Shown: positions 10,564 to 22,765 of the stretch, piece after piece
How the letters are laid out: each line of letters starts with the position of its first letter
How positions within the stretch are numbered: position 1 is the stretch's first letter
NCBI GenBank assembly: GCA_037783415.1
Contig: JAZGTN010000059.1
Location: 806,001 to 870,000 of the forward strand
Length of the DNA: 64,000 nucleotides
From: Leptasterias polaris
Lineage: Eukaryota > Echinodermata > Asteroidea > Forcipulatida > Asteriidae
Direction: 5' to 3'
Notes under the pieces: model-generated
The model's input: only the letters and a program-made list of their open reading frames with translations
Database searches by the model: none
What the model was told of the DNA's origin: nothing
Made by a program: the position numbers and the translations under genes

Positions 10564-12420
10564 CACTTTTATCTACTGCATGCTCATCGTCACTTTTGGA
10601 GGCACTTTATCTACTGCATGCTCATCGTCACTTTGGAGGCACTTTATCTACTGCATGCTCATCGTCACTTTGGAGGCACTATCGTCACTTTGGAGGCACT
10701 TTATCTACTGCATGCTCATCGTCACTTTGGAGGCACTTTATCTACTGCATACTCATCGTCACTTTGGAGGCACTATCGTCACTTTGGAGGCACTTTATCT
10801 ACTGCATGCTCATCGTCACTTTTGGGGCACTTTATCTACTGCATGCTCATCGTCACTTTGGAGGCACTTTATCTACTGCATGCTCATCGTCACTTTAGAG
10901 GCACTTTATCTACTGCATGCTCATCGTCACTTTGGAGGCACTTTATCTACTGCATGCTCATCGTCACTTTGGAGGCACTTTATCTACTGCATGCTCATCG
11001 TCACTTTGGAGGCACTTTATCTACTGCATACTCATCGTCACTTTGTAGGCACTTTATCTACTGCATGCTCATCGTCACTTTGGAGGCACTTTATCTACTG
11101 CATGCTCATCGTCACTTTGGAGGCACTTTATCTACTGCATGTACATCGTCACTTTGGAGGCACTTTATCTACTGCATGCTCATCGTCACTTTGGAGGCAC
11201 TTTATCTACTGCATGCTCATCGTCACTTTGGAGGCACTTTATCTACTGCATGCTCATCGTCACTTTGGAGGCACTTTATCTACTGCATGTACATCGTCAC
11301 TTTGGAGGCACTTTATCTACTGCATGCTCATCGTCACTTTGGAGGCACTTTATCTACTGCATGCTCATCGTCACTTTGGAGGCACTTTATCTACTGCATG
11401 CTCATCGTCACTTTGGAGGCACTTTATCTACTGCATGCTCATCGTCACTTTGGAGGCACTTTATCTACTGCATGTACATCGTCACTTTGGAGGCACTTTA
11501 TCTACTGCATGTACATCGTCACTTTGGAGGCACTTTATCTACTGCATGCTCATCGTCACTTTAGAGGCACTTTATCTACTGCATGTACATCGTCACTTTG
11601 GAGGCACTTTATCTACTGCATGTACATCGTCACTTTGGAGGCACTTTATCTACTGCATGCTCATCGTCACTTTGGAGGCACTTTATCTACTGCATGTACA
11701 TCGTCACTTTGGAGGCACTTTATCTACTGCATGTACATCGTCACTTTGGAGGCACTTTATCTACTGCATGCTCATCGTCACTTTGGAGGCACTTTATCTA
11801 CTGCATGTACATCGTCACTTTGGAGGCACTTTATCTACTGCATGTACATCGTCACTTTGGAGGCACTTTATCTACTGCATGCTCATCGTCACTTTGGAGG
11901 CACTTTATCTACTGCATGTACATCGTCACTTTGGAGGCACTTTATCTACTGCATGTACATCGTCACTTTGGAGGCACTTTATCTACTGCATGTACATCGT
12001 CACTTTGGAGGCACTTTATCTACTGCATGTACATCGTCACTTTGGAGGCACTTTATCTACTGCATGCTCATCGTCACTTTGGAGGCACTTTATCTACTGC
12101 ATGTACATCGTCACTTTGGAGGCACTTTATCTACTGCATGTACATCGTCACTTTGGAGGCACTTTATCTACTGCATGTACATCGTCACTTTGGAGGCACT
12201 TTATCTACTGCATGTACATCGTCACTTTGGAGGCACTTTATCTACTGCATGTACATCGTCACTTTGGAGGCACTTTATCTACTGCATGTACATCGTCACT
12301 TTGGAGGCACTTTATCTACTGCATGTACATCGTCACTTTGGAGGCACTTTATCTACTGCATGTACATCGTCACTTTGGAGGCACTTTATCTACTGCATGT
12401 ACATCGTCACTTTGGAGGCG
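10564..12420. repeat. 37-bp minisatellite, about 50 copies
   Basis: The unit is CTTTATCTACTGCATGCTCA followed by TCGTCACTTTGGAGGCA. Copies differ mainly at one place, GCTC versus GTAC (rarely ACTC). GCTC dominates before about 11280 and GTAC after about 12070. From 11471 to about 11914 the types run GTAC-GTAC-GCTC four times, a 111-bp higher-order unit. Two truncated units (ACTATCGTCAC start) lie near 10679 and 10773. The unit has no stop codon in any forward frame, so very long open frames (up to 661 codons) appear in all three frames; they are artefacts of the repeat. Confidence 0.97.
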
Positions 12421-12800
12421 CTATCACTAGTATCGGGGTCCAATTTCATGTTGCAAAGAATCGGCGCTTACGGAAGCAGGGAATTCCGCGCTTACGTCAA
12501 GCGTCGGGTTAGCAGAGCGACTGGTATCGATACACAACAGCACTAAACAATCTTTCTGATTGGTGTAAACGTAATGATCGATGTTTTACCAAAACCAGCC
12601 AAATACCAAAACATGACTATAATTAATTTTTTTTAAGACGGCAGGTTCCTCCTACGTCTTTCTCCAAAGATTAGATATTGATTTAATAAGTACACAGTAT
12701 AATAATTATACACAATGGTGTAAAATGGAGTCTTCATGTAGATGACATTGTTTCCAGAGCCTCACGGAAATTATACTCCTTATCATTGTTGAAAAAAGCC
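12421..12800. other. Intergenic, nothing recognised
   Basis: Starts with GCGC-rich sequence bearing two GCGCTTACG phrases (12465-12500), then AT-rich. No gene. Confidence 0.35.
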
Positions 12801-12801
12801 A

Positions 12802-12963
12802 AGGTTGACATAGTCTTGGCCCAAGATGTCTGATTGAGAGCGAGTCAAGTTGGTTAAATCATGGTGTAAGAGGGCGCGCTATAACGATTTATAAGCGAGC
12901 GCAGTAGGCCCTACACTATCTACTATCAATCACTGACGTCTGGGCCAAGACTATAGGTTGACA
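12802..12963. mobile_element. 144-bp MITE with 8-9 bp target duplication
   Basis: Inverted termini TAGTCTTGGCCCA (12811) and its complement (ending 12953), followed on both sides by AGGTTGACA (12802-12810 and 12955-12963). Depending on whether a terminal A/T belongs to the element, the duplication is 8 or 9 bases. No coding capacity. The superfamily is open (hAT/P for 8, Mutator-like for 9). Confidence 0.75.
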
Positions 12964-13002
12964 AAGATAAACTATATTAGCTGTTTTTAAAGGTTAGACC
13001 AT

Positions 13003-13560
13003 GGAAAACTGGTTAGACCAGTCCTCGAATATGCCTGTCAAGTGTGATGTTGGCATACGCCAATAACAATAACTCAAAAACAATGTGAACACATTTAAGA
13101 AGGTCCAAAAACGTGCATTCTGCATTATTTTTGGATCTAGGTATACAGGTTATGATAATACACTCTCTGAAATCAATTAAACTTCTCTCCGATTATTAAA
13201 CAAAATCTATTGCACATTTTTGGGGAGAAAATACTCAACTCCAACAAACTTCGTTAATTCTTATTTGCTCCCCCAAATTAGGAGCAGTAGAACAGCTGTC
13301 AGGTCCAATGCACAAGCTTCCTTAATACTAATAGTTCCCTTTTGCAATACAGACAGACAAACACTCCACAATACCATCTCTAACGAAACTCCTGAATGCT
13401 GGAATTTATTTGTATTATGATCATCATGCTCGCTCCTCATTTAGAATTTTCTACTCTTAAGTTGACTTTTTTTTCAATTTGCTGTGTATTGCTAAAGCTA
13501 TTTGACTCTTGTGTTTGTTGTATTTTTGTAATCTTAACTTTATTTTAATATAAAAAAAAA
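13003..13560 (+). pseudogene. Decayed LINE, C-terminal reverse-transcriptase remnant
   Basis: Translation in mixed frames gives RPVLEYACQV, then a VQKRA-like and FG..Y block, and later NSYLLPQIRSSRTAVRSNAQ and WNLF, the usual C-terminal blocks of CR1/L2-type LINE reverse transcriptases. Stops and frameshifts interrupt it. A short A-rich tail near 13550 marks the probable 3' end. Confidence 0.6.
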
Positions 13561-14880
13561 AAATGAACACTTTAATGCAATTTTTTCTTCTTCTTTTAAC
13601 TTTGTACATTGCAGCGATTTTGGCCTCTGGGCCACCTGTTTCAATTTATAACGTGGTAGTAATAAACCAGAAATGGTGTTTGTTTGTCCTTGGGACACGT
13701 TTGAGTGTCAGATATACCCGGTTATGAATGTGAACCTGAACTCAAGGCACCCATTATATGAGACGGTTATTTTAACTCCATCTATCTGTGCCCTAAATAA
13801 TTATTAACTATAAAGGTGATGTTGAACCTGACCCTGACCCCAAACCTGACTCACTGACTCTAATCTTAACCCACAAAACATTGTTCATGGCCCTGACCTT
13901 CACCCTGTATTGTAAGTTCTAGACCCTTATATCCACTATTCAACCTAAACTTAATTTGCGTACTGATGCCCAAAGCTTAACTGTTCTGGCCTGTCCTTAG
14001 AGGCGCGGCTTGGACCCGGATAAATAAAAGACCCATGTTTTTTTTAAAAACCTTCTAATGTTAAACTAATTAGGTTTTTGGGCACACATTATTTGTGCAT
14101 TGAAGCCCACATTTAATCTGAAACATAAAGTCCGTGTCACATCCATGGTGGCGCTATATCAAATTAGTGGTCATTCAATAATATTGACTCCGCAACAACT
14201 GCCGACTCAGAAATATACGTCGTTCAGTTCAAGGGTAATCCAATAATAGCTCAATGCGTAACCTTCGTGTTAGCCTTTTGTTGGCTTGGCGGTAAATAGC
14301 GACTAAAAGAGGGTATTTTGCTGGCCTGTTTTGGTTGATTGTATGACTTTTGATAACTGAGAAAGTGCAATCGGCAAGAGATCAACATTTGTTGACTTAA
14401 CATTGTAGACATTGGCCCCATCATTGGTAATTGAATTTGTGGTTTTATTTGTTTATTTGCACTGATGCAGTTGAATTTACCATAACTTTATTGATTCAAT
14501 TTACTCTAGAATAATGTGATTTGTATTGATGCAGTTGAAAGAACAGTGAATGTTATTTATTAAAAACTACTTTTATGAAATGTTGAATCATTTGTCCTGT
14601 TGTCTTTCTAACAGACTTGAGTACATGATCATCGGACCCACTGTCAAATCCCAGGAGCAGCATATGTGGTTCCACAATACCATTCACAATCAGCTTTCTT
14701 GCGATCCCTCCTTCAACTGCATTCACCTGAAACCAGCACACCCCCCCCCCCCCCCCCCTGTCCAGTTCCCTGGGATTTGCCATTGCTATTACTAATGTGT
14801 TGTCAGGTTTGATATGACTAGTTTTTATATTTTGTTAACCTTACTCAAGCGAACAAGAAGCTAATAGTAATAAACTACAG
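13561..14880. other. Intergenic, 18-C homopolymer
   Basis: No gene seen. An uninterrupted run of 18 C residues lies at 14741-14758. Short open frames around it have no protein signature. Confidence 0.4.
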
Positions 14881-16416
14881 CTAGAGTTCATAAGTTCTGA
14901 GCAGGGGCATGTTCATAAGGATATTATGAATCCTGGACTTGAAAGACTGGCTGATTGGGCTACAACGACAGAAGCAGGTAGTGAGTTCCAAAGCCTGGCA
15001 CAGGATGATCTGAAGGATCTCTGATGTTGAGACGTGCGTGATTTGGGGATGATGACAGTATCTTGATGTTGTGTACATGGTTGCCTAGTAAAGCGGCGTG
15101 CTGTTTTTAGAGGAAGTTTGAGACAGTAAAGTGGATGGGTAAAAGAGAGCACTGAATTTTTTTGAAAACTGTTAAGCCAGCTACTCGTCTTCGGTGGCTA
15201 AGGGGTTGGATACCGAGCTCTGCATGAAGATTTGGTGGAATGGAAACCACAGCTTTGTTTTGGAGTCTGTCAAGGATCTCCAGTTTTGATTTTGCTGCTG
15301 TTCCCCAAACTGGACTGCAATATTCCAAGTTAGGTCTGATGAATGACTTGTAGATGGTCGCAGTAGTTCTACAGTCCAAGTTCTTCCACTTTGCTTTCCG
15401 CATCATACCTAGCTTTCTACTTGCGGCTAGAGCAAGGTTACTTATAATGTTGTGTCCAAGAATGTTTGCATCCAGTGTGACCCCAAAAAATCTTTATGGA
15501 GTCCACATCTGTAAGTGACTCCCCAAGAAATTTCAATTGAGGGTGGGGAGGTTCCGTGGTTCTTGATCGTGATAATTATGATGATAGACTGGGGTTTTGA
15601 TGCATTGAATTTAAGTTTCCAATTCTCTGCCCATGACGCTAACTTATTTAAATCCCGCTGTAATGATGCTGCACAGTGTAATCTCTGCCTTGGAGATGTG
15701 ATTGTAGAGAAAAGTGTACAGTCGTCTGAGTAGCTAATAATGGTGTTTTCAAGGTGCTCAGCGATATCCTTAGTAAAGATGAGGAAAAGAGTAGGGCCGA
15801 GCACACTACCCTGGGGTACTCCGGATGTGATGGGTGATTTACGTGATGATCGACCTCCAACTATTACTTGTTGAAATCTGTTGCTTAGGTACGACTCAAA
15901 CCAGGAGAGCAGCTTGCCAGTTATCCCACAATTCTTTAGCTTAGTAGTAAGGAGACCAGTGTGCCACACTCGATCAAAAGCAGCAGAGAGGTCAAGTGCG
16001 ATGAGGCGTGACTCATACCCTTTGTCTAAGTTGTCCTGAATTTGTTGTGTGACAAAAAGCAAAGCAATGTTTCAGAAGGGCCTGGGACTCGTTCCATGAT
16101 CTTGGAGACTACCGGAAGGAGTGCTATCGGTCTGTAGTGTTTGGGAACAGGTGTGACGTTTGCGTGCTTCCAGGCTAATGGTACAACGCCGCTATCAAGA
16201 GATTTACGAAAAAGACGCGTGAAAGGAACAGCCAATTCAGGAGCTGCAGTCTTGAGCACTATTGGAGGAATGTCATCTGGACCACTGGCCTTAAGAATGT
16301 CAAGGTTACGGAGTTCTTTAAGTGTCGCTTTAGTTGAAAAAGTGATGTTGCTGAGTTCTTCACAATTAGTCAGACATTGGGTTACTAAGCGCGAAAGTCA
16401 CTTGACTATAGATTAG
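14881..16416 (-). pseudogene. 5'-truncated non-LTR retrotransposon (CR1/jockey-like) with reverse transcriptase
   Basis: Reading right to left: WKHANVTPVPK and YRPIALLPVVSKIMER (finger region, 16259-16090), a deletion and frame change, then LIALDLSAAFDRVWH (motif A), TSGVPQGSVLGP (motif B), YSDD (catalytic motif C, normally YADD) between 16062 and 15442, then FIRPNLEYCSPVWG and a C-terminal LWNSLPASV block down to 14900. Several frameshifts make it inactive. The 5' ORF and endonuclease are absent. The clade is inferred from motif wording only. Confidence 0.85.
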
Positions 16417-16671
16417 TCGTATGAGACAGGTGTTTCTCCTCTTGTCACATCACACGACAAATATTTTCAAGTCGGATCTGACAAATTTTTACTAGTAATA
16501 GCCTTCATAATGACTTGTTTTAGTAAGTCGTATGAGACATTGCGCAGGACAAATTATTTTTAGTCAATTTGACATAATTTTAGACATTAGAGTGTTTGAC
16601 TCTGATCACCATCGGTATTTACGAGACTCCAACTTGTAGATCCTTTTATGATGGTGTTCTATAGAGGACAG

Positions 16672-17240
16672 CCTCCGTCGTTGTTGTGAGATGGCCGTCG
16701 CAGTTGTGGGTGGTCCGTCGGAGTTGTGGGTGGCCCGTCGGAGTTGTGAGCTGGTCCGTCGGAGTTGTGGGTTGTCCGTCGCAGTTAGTTGTGGGTTGTC
16801 CGTCGGAGTTGTGGGTTGTCCGTCTGAGTTGTGGGTTGTCCGTCGCAGTTGTGGGTTGTCCGTCGGAGTTGTGGGTTATCCGTCGGAGTTGTGAGCTGGT
16901 CCGTCGGAGTTGTGGGTTGTCCGTCGGAGTTGTGAGATGGCCGTCGCAGTTGTGGGTTGTCCGTCGGAGTTGTAAGGAGATGGCCGTCGCAGTTGTGGGT
17001 TGTCCGTCGGAGTTGTGAGCTCACTGGTCCGTCGGAGTTTTGGGTTGTCCGTCGGAGTTGTGAGATGGCCGTCGCAGTTGTGGGTTGTCCGTCGGAGTTG
17101 TAAGGAGATGGCCGTCGCAGTTGTGGGTTGTCCGTCGGAGTTGTGAGCTCACTGGTCCGTCGGAGTTTTGGGTTGTCCGTCGGAGTTGTGAGATGGCCGT
17201 CGCAGTTGTGGGTTGTCCGTCGGAGTTGTGGGTTGTCCAT
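16672..17240. repeat. 20-bp minisatellite with 128-bp higher-order repeat
   Basis: The basic unit is GTTGTGGGTTGTCCGTCGGA with variants (CGCA, CTGA, GAGCTGG, GAGATGG). The variant phrase TGTGAGATGG recurs at 16931, 17059 and 17187, exactly 128 bases apart, showing amplification of a multi-unit block. Open frames on both strands (110 and 156 codons) are products of the repeat. Confidence 0.95.
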
Positions 17241-18005
17241 GCTACAAACTAACAAATTATAGTCATAAATCTAACGATGTTATGGGTTTGTTTTATAATT
17301 CTTGGTGGGTTTGTTCGTTCAAGGTGTCAAATAAAAACTACTCCTCATGGTTCCCCCGGAAAATTAATTGTAATTTACAGATGCATTGCCAGATTTTATG
17401 GGGCGCCGTAAATGTCCATAATTTGCATGTCGCAGCAGTCTGGTGTTTGAATTATCTACTTCTGTACACAAAGTGATACAAATAGTAGCTGTCCCTAGTT
17501 CATAGTGTGTGCGCAAACGAACGGTCATGAATATTCATTAAGTTGCACATTCTCCTGATTGACCGCAGTTCAACCAATCAGAAATCCTGGTGCTAAAAAT
17601 GTGTAAATATTTCTTTTAAACACCCCCGAAACTGGCCTCAATTGGAATGTATCTTTAAACAACGTGGTTTCTATTGATCTTATAAAAATGGATAAATAAC
17701 ATGTCGTAATAGAGACTACAACATGAGTAACATTTACCAATAAACCCTATGCATGTACCAACTTATAGCATGCCTGCTGACCCTTGACCTAGATTCATAC
17801 AAAAGCCAACATGTGTACAAGATGCCTACTTCATAGTATTGTTCTTTCAAAAAATAACTTGCATAGCTGCCCCCGTAGTCAAGTCACAGACGTCTGCGCT
17901 TAGAGTTTTGGTTTGTTTATAAAGTGCGCCCTCTCTAGGTAATTTTTAGTACAGTTTTACATGGAGGGAGTTTCGATCTCAATTTGTTTTCATATTTCTA
18001 TCTAG
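17241..18005. other. Intergenic, nothing recognised
   Basis: No gene or named repeat. Contains an AACCAATCAGAA phrase (17572) like one at 9913, probably repeat-derived. Confidence 0.35.
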
Positions 18006-18091
18006 AAATGTCCCTTTTGACACAAACTATGATGCTGTACGGGTTATCTGGCTGTTCACCAAAGGCAGGAGAATCACTGGATGTTATAAAG
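18006..18091 (+). other. Candidate exon, unassigned
   Basis: An 86-base stretch bounded by TTCTATCTAG and AAAG|GTATGT, good acceptor and donor. Two frames are open: one starts with ATG (MSLLTQTMMLYGLSG), the other reads NVPFDTNYDAVRVIWLFTKG. I recognise neither. No convincing partner exon was found, so it may be a fortuitous site. Confidence 0.2.
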
Positions 18092-20149
18092 GTATGTTTT
18101 AGATTATATATAGGCAGATTTTGTCGGGTTTTCAGTTTTTATTTGTGTAATGGCGACTGTAGTGTATACCACGACCGATTAACTCAATCGTGTTAGTAAA
18201 CATAACATAGGCCTATATTTAATGCGAGAGATGTCTGTCATTAATTCATTGATGTGTTTAGTCTGTATGCTTGCGCCCAACTGACGATGCCTGCTGCATG
18301 TTTCTTTCACCCACTCTCTGGACTCATGTGATTCTGAGCTACTACAAAAGTCAATAATGATTGATCTACGTGCATCATATTCATAGCCCACCTTACATAA
18401 CATTCAATACATGTGGCAAGTATTAATCATTATAAGACCAATGACAAAAGAGAGTCATAACAGCCTGACAAGGTGGGCTGGCTACGTGAATCACACCCTG
18501 TCTCTGAGTTCCATCAACTACTGGCACTAGTCTTACTGATTGACATTGGCATTGCCATTGATGATTGAGCACTGACTCCATAAACAGCTTCAGAAACCTG
18601 ACCATTGACCATATTTCAAATTGCAAGACAACACAAAAAAACTCACTTTAGACCCATGACCACTCATCCCTTTCCTGTGGCTGAGAGTCTATGCTATGGA
18701 GGATATAAGTTGTCTGTCTGTTGCCACGTATTACAATTAAGAATGTACAACTCACTACAAGTACAACTAGTCACCATAAATAGGGCCAACCCACAAGGAT
18801 ACAAAGTGGATTAGCTCTATTTATGGGGCTAACTACAACAAGAGTGAGTGACGATTAATAACGGCATACATGCACTCACACTGCAATAATCACCACTAGT
18901 GTAGCAATACAAATATTTACTGCATTGAGTACTTACTATTGTTAGAACTACAACTCCAGGGGTGATCCTCGGCGCATATTGCAAAAGGCAAGGTCTTGGG
19001 GGAAAATAGACCGCTCCGGGGATCCGTGGGAGTCGTATAGTTTTAACCATAGGCTATAGCATTATGAGCACTAGCACTAGCAGTCAATATTTGTTTATGA
19101 CCCCCCCATACACATATGTCTGAGTAGTAGATGTCTACATGTAGGTACCACAAACCTGCTTTTGCTACTAGTAAAGTACATTGTTTGCAGCAGGTATAAT
19201 TCGCATGGCTTTCTAGTAAAAACAAGACATATTATGTGATGTGCTCTAAACCAATCAGAATCTTAAAAGAGGTGTTCTAAAGTAATATTAAAAGTGACAC
19301 AGAAGTTGTTGGCTTCAATAGTAGAATGTGTTTATGGTAATGGAAAAGTTGTTGATGAGCAGTGTCTTATCTTGTTTGTTATTTTCAGATTGATAATTAA
19401 TTTACATGGAGGACCTACATCATTGTTGGTTTAGGGGCCCCAGCTGGCTAGCATGGCCATGCTTGCTCCCCAACATTGACAATTTGAATCAAAGATCAGA
19501 CTAAATCTTTTCTTAGTGACGGGTCCATAGAAAGTCATTTTCAAAAAATGGGATAGATACACAAATCCCATAGTACATTTTCACTGTAAAGTAAAACAAA
19601 TAAGGTTGCATATTTTGGTAGAAGATTGTATTTTTAATCATAATTAGTGAAATAGAGTGTAGGGTTAGGGGGACTTAACATGTTTCTTTCTTTGTTTAAA
19701 ATTTTTTTTTTCTTTGCGTGGAGTAAATCATTGAGTGAGAACAGAACTGGTCGTTTTTAAAAGTTTTTTATTTCGGTTTGTTTGTGACTTTTCGATCTCT
19801 TTTTGACATTTCTCTGCAGTTTTGTTTTTGTGATTGAATTCTGAGCATGTTCAGTCTGTTCCAACATCTGAGAAAGCCAACTCTACTAATGAGGGTCTGG
19901 CAGTGAAGTTGTCATATTACTTTGAGGAGCTTACCTGTTAGTGATGAAGCCTTGAGATGAGGCAGAAGTTGATCAAGAGAGGAGACACCTCAGAATATAG
20001 CCAGTTGATTGAGAGACATCCCCAGAGGCAGCACTGCCCAGAGGTGGATAACAACAAAGTGTGCACCATGTTTCACGGGTAAAAAATCATTATCTTTTTT
20101 GTCCCTCTCTTTTGAGAAACACATATTAATGTATTCTCTCTTAAAAGGC
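18092..20149. other. Intergenic, no gene seen
   Basis: Mixed sequence without clear exons. A stretch at 19855-19950 after TTCTCTGCAG has an open frame (EKANSTNEGLAVKLSYYFEEL) ending in a stop; coding use is unproven. Confidence 0.3.
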
Positions 20150-20434
20150 AGGTACACTTTGGGTAATTATGAAAGACCAATTACTTGGTGTAACAAATCT
20201 GTGAAAATTTTTGCTCAATTAATCATTGAAACTGCGAAAAAATAATGAAAGAAAAAAATACCTTTGTTGCTTTAAAAGTGTGTGCTTTCAGATGCATGCG
20301 AAAGGTTTCATGCTTCTTTCTTAGATTCAAAATTTGGGGGTGAAAATTACCTCTTGTGCTCTAAAACTACAGTACTTCAGAAGGAGTCGTTTCTCACAAT
20401 GTTTATACTATCAACAGCTCTTCAGTGCTCCTTA
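20150..20434. repeat. Dispersed inverted-repeat-type element, left part
   Basis: The phrases AGGCAGGTACACTTTGGGTAAT, GTTTCTCACAATG and TATACTATCAACAGCT recur in altered form at 32395-32560. The missing right end seems to have been replaced by the CCCTAA array that follows. Confidence 0.5.
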
Positions 20435-21400
20435 CCCTAACCCTAACCCTAGCCCTTGCCAAAAAAGTTTTTATGCACATTATTTAAATCATTAAATCAA
20501 AAACCTTTACGCCAACCCTAACCCACTACTAAGTGAGGTTTTTATGCACTTTAATTTAAAACTTTCGATCAACAACCCTAACCCCACGCCAAACCCTAAC
20601 CCTAACCCTACTTTTGACCAAAAACCCTAACCCTAACCCCAACCCTAACCCCTAACCCTAACCCTACTTTTGATCAAAAACCCTAACCTTAACCCTAACC
20701 TTAACCCTAACCCTAACCCCTAACCCTAACCCCTAACCCTAACCCTACTTTTGATCAAAAACCCTAACCCTAACCCTACTTTTGATTAAAAAACCCAACC
20801 CTAACCCCAAACCCTAATCCTAACCCTTATCAAGTAAGTTTTATGCTTATTAATTTTCAAACTTTTGGTCCAAAACCTAACCCTAACCCTATTAAATGAG
20901 TTCTTATGCTCATTAATTTAAAACTTTTGATCAAAAACCCTAACCCAAACCCTAACCCTAACCCTTACCAAACAAGTTATTATGCTCATTAATTTTAAAG
21001 TTTTGATCAAAAACCCTAACCCTAACACTAACCCTAACCCTTACCAAGTAAGTCACTAGGTAAATTAATTTAAAACGTTTGATCAAAAACCCTAACCCTA
21101 ACCCTACTTTTGATCAAAAACCCTAACCCTACTTTTTAACAAAAACCCTAACCCCAAAGCCAACCCTAAACCCAAACCCAACTAACCTTACAAAGTAAGT
21201 TTTTATGCTGATTAATTTAAAACGCTTGATCAAAAACCCTAACCCCACCATTCACCAAGTAAGTTGTTATGCTTATTAATTTAAATTATAAACCAAGTGC
21301 TTGATCAAAAACACTAACCCCCCTAACCCCAACATTTACCAAGTAAGTTTTTATGCTAATCAATTTAAAATATTTGATCAAAAACCCTAACCCTAACCTT
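20435..21400. repeat. Interstitial telomere-type (CCCTAA)n array with interspersed spacer unit
   Basis: Dozens of CCCTAA hexamers, in blocks of one to five, alternate with a spacer of about 40 bases reading AAGTTTTTATGCTCATTAA and then TTTAAAACTTTTGATCAAAA. Both parts drift (CCCCAA, CCTTAA), so the array is old. TTAGGG is the usual metazoan telomere repeat. The spacer resembles AAGTAAGTTTTTATGGTCAA at 32520, so it probably derives from the neighbouring dispersed element. Confidence 0.9.
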
Positions 21401-22392
21401 AGCTGTTCCCTTTCGAAAAATCTTTACTTGAAAAATAAGTCATGTTTTAATCAATATGATTTATTATTGTGTGTACAGGAATAGTTCCTATTGAGCTCTG
21501 GAATCTACGACAGGAAAGAAAGGCTCTGCAGAATGCAACAACACACCTTGCATAACTGATATTCTGAAGTTTGGAATGCTGACGACGAAAGCAGATCCTC
21601 TGCAGAATAGATACCATGAACAATGTAGAAGCCTATTGATGATAACACAAATGGAATACCTGACATTCTGCATCAGACTGTTCCAAGGATACATACTTGT
21701 GCTCTGTAGAACTTTTAGTGCTTCGGATTACAACTCTAGAGCATAACATCGTGAAGAATTTTTATATCAAGACATTAAGTCTGGATTCCAGTAAATATTG
21801 GATATTGTTATGGATGTAAAGGATCTAAGTTTTCTGGATATGTATTAAGTTTTTATTTATATATTTATTGCAATTAACAAACTAACTGATCATGAAATAT
21901 TCAAGCAAAAATTAGTAAGTAAGAAACATAATGAGAAATACAATCTTAGAAACCGTTTTATGTTCAGGAAAATTGTTTGGCAGTTTATTACTTCTGATTT
22001 TATATTAATACTTAACAAAGTTAAACTTCATGTGGAATACAAATAATAATTTCGAGCTTTTGATATTTAATTAAAAATGAAAACCATGAAAAACGCTTCC
22101 AAGTTAATTGTTTAAATTATGTTGTTTTTATTTTTGTGCAAACAATGTTTCAAATAAAAAGGTAAATGTTTTAAATAAAAAGGTACACTTTCAGCATCTT
22201 AACTTTCCTGATTGGTTTTTGTTAATTTACTCTGTCTAACTTGCCAATGTTAATTTTATTAAAGAGCACACAATCAGACTGCTTTAAAAAAAACTAAATG
22301 AGCAAAGACACAACAATTATAAAATATTAACCTAATTTAAGGGAAATGTAATCTCTGTAGTAATGGGGTATTTATTTTTTAAGTGGTTGTAG
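21401..22392. other. Intergenic, nothing recognised
   Basis: AT-rich. A TGTGTGTACAG acceptor-like site at 21479 precedes a 24-codon open stretch (IVPIELWNLRQERKA), too short to support a gene. Confidence 0.3.
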
Positions 22393-22465
22393 TTTTAAAT
22401 AACTTATTTTCGCCGAAGAGGGCGCCCTTTTAAATAACTAATTTCTGCCGCGGAGGGCGCCCTTT
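22393..22465. repeat. Dimer of a 38-bp unit with AGGGCGCCCT palindrome
   Basis: TTTTAAATAACTTATTTTCG followed by CCGAAGAGGGCGCCC is repeated once with small changes. Each copy holds the perfect palindrome GGGCGCCC. Confidence 0.7.
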
Positions 22466-22547
22466 ACTTGTACAAACGTGTGTTATATAATAAACAACAC
22501 GTGGTTCTAAAATTCATCACGGTCGCAAAATGTTAGTTTGTTGTGGG

Positions 22548-22765
22548 AGCGCCGATGGCCTAGCGGATAAGGTCGCAGCACGGAGAGCAAGATCGGAAGA
22601 CCTGGTTGGGTTCGAGCCCCGGCATGGACACAAGGTAAGAGTAAAAGGTATAAGGTAAACTAACATGCACTAACTAACACGCACTAACAAGCACCACGCA
22701 CATGCACAGATGGGAGCGGCCGAAGGAAGGAGGGGAGAGGTGGAGAGGAGAGACAGAGGGAAGGG
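22548..22765 (+). mobile_element. tRNA-derived SINE
   Basis: The head has an A-box-like TGGCCTAGCGGATAAGG and a B box GGTTCGAGCCC with tRNA-like spacing, followed by a non-tRNA body with ACTAACACGCACTAAC repeats and a purine-rich tail. It lacks a clean acceptor stem, so I do not call a functional tRNA. Confidence 0.6.

Noticed and set aside
10564..12420. CRISPR-like array
   Set aside because: Units are contiguous without unique spacers, and the context is a eukaryotic genome.
10561..12546. 661- and 616-codon open frames, suggesting a large repetitive protein
   Set aside because: The 37-bp unit lacks stops in all three forward frames, so every frame is open; there is no splice or start context and no codon bias.
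16686..17255. Open frames of 110 and 156 codons on both strands
   Set aside because: They are translations of the 20-bp minisatellite.
20435..21400. Chromosome end
   Set aside because: Sequence continues normally on both sides and the CCCTAA blocks are degenerate and interrupted.
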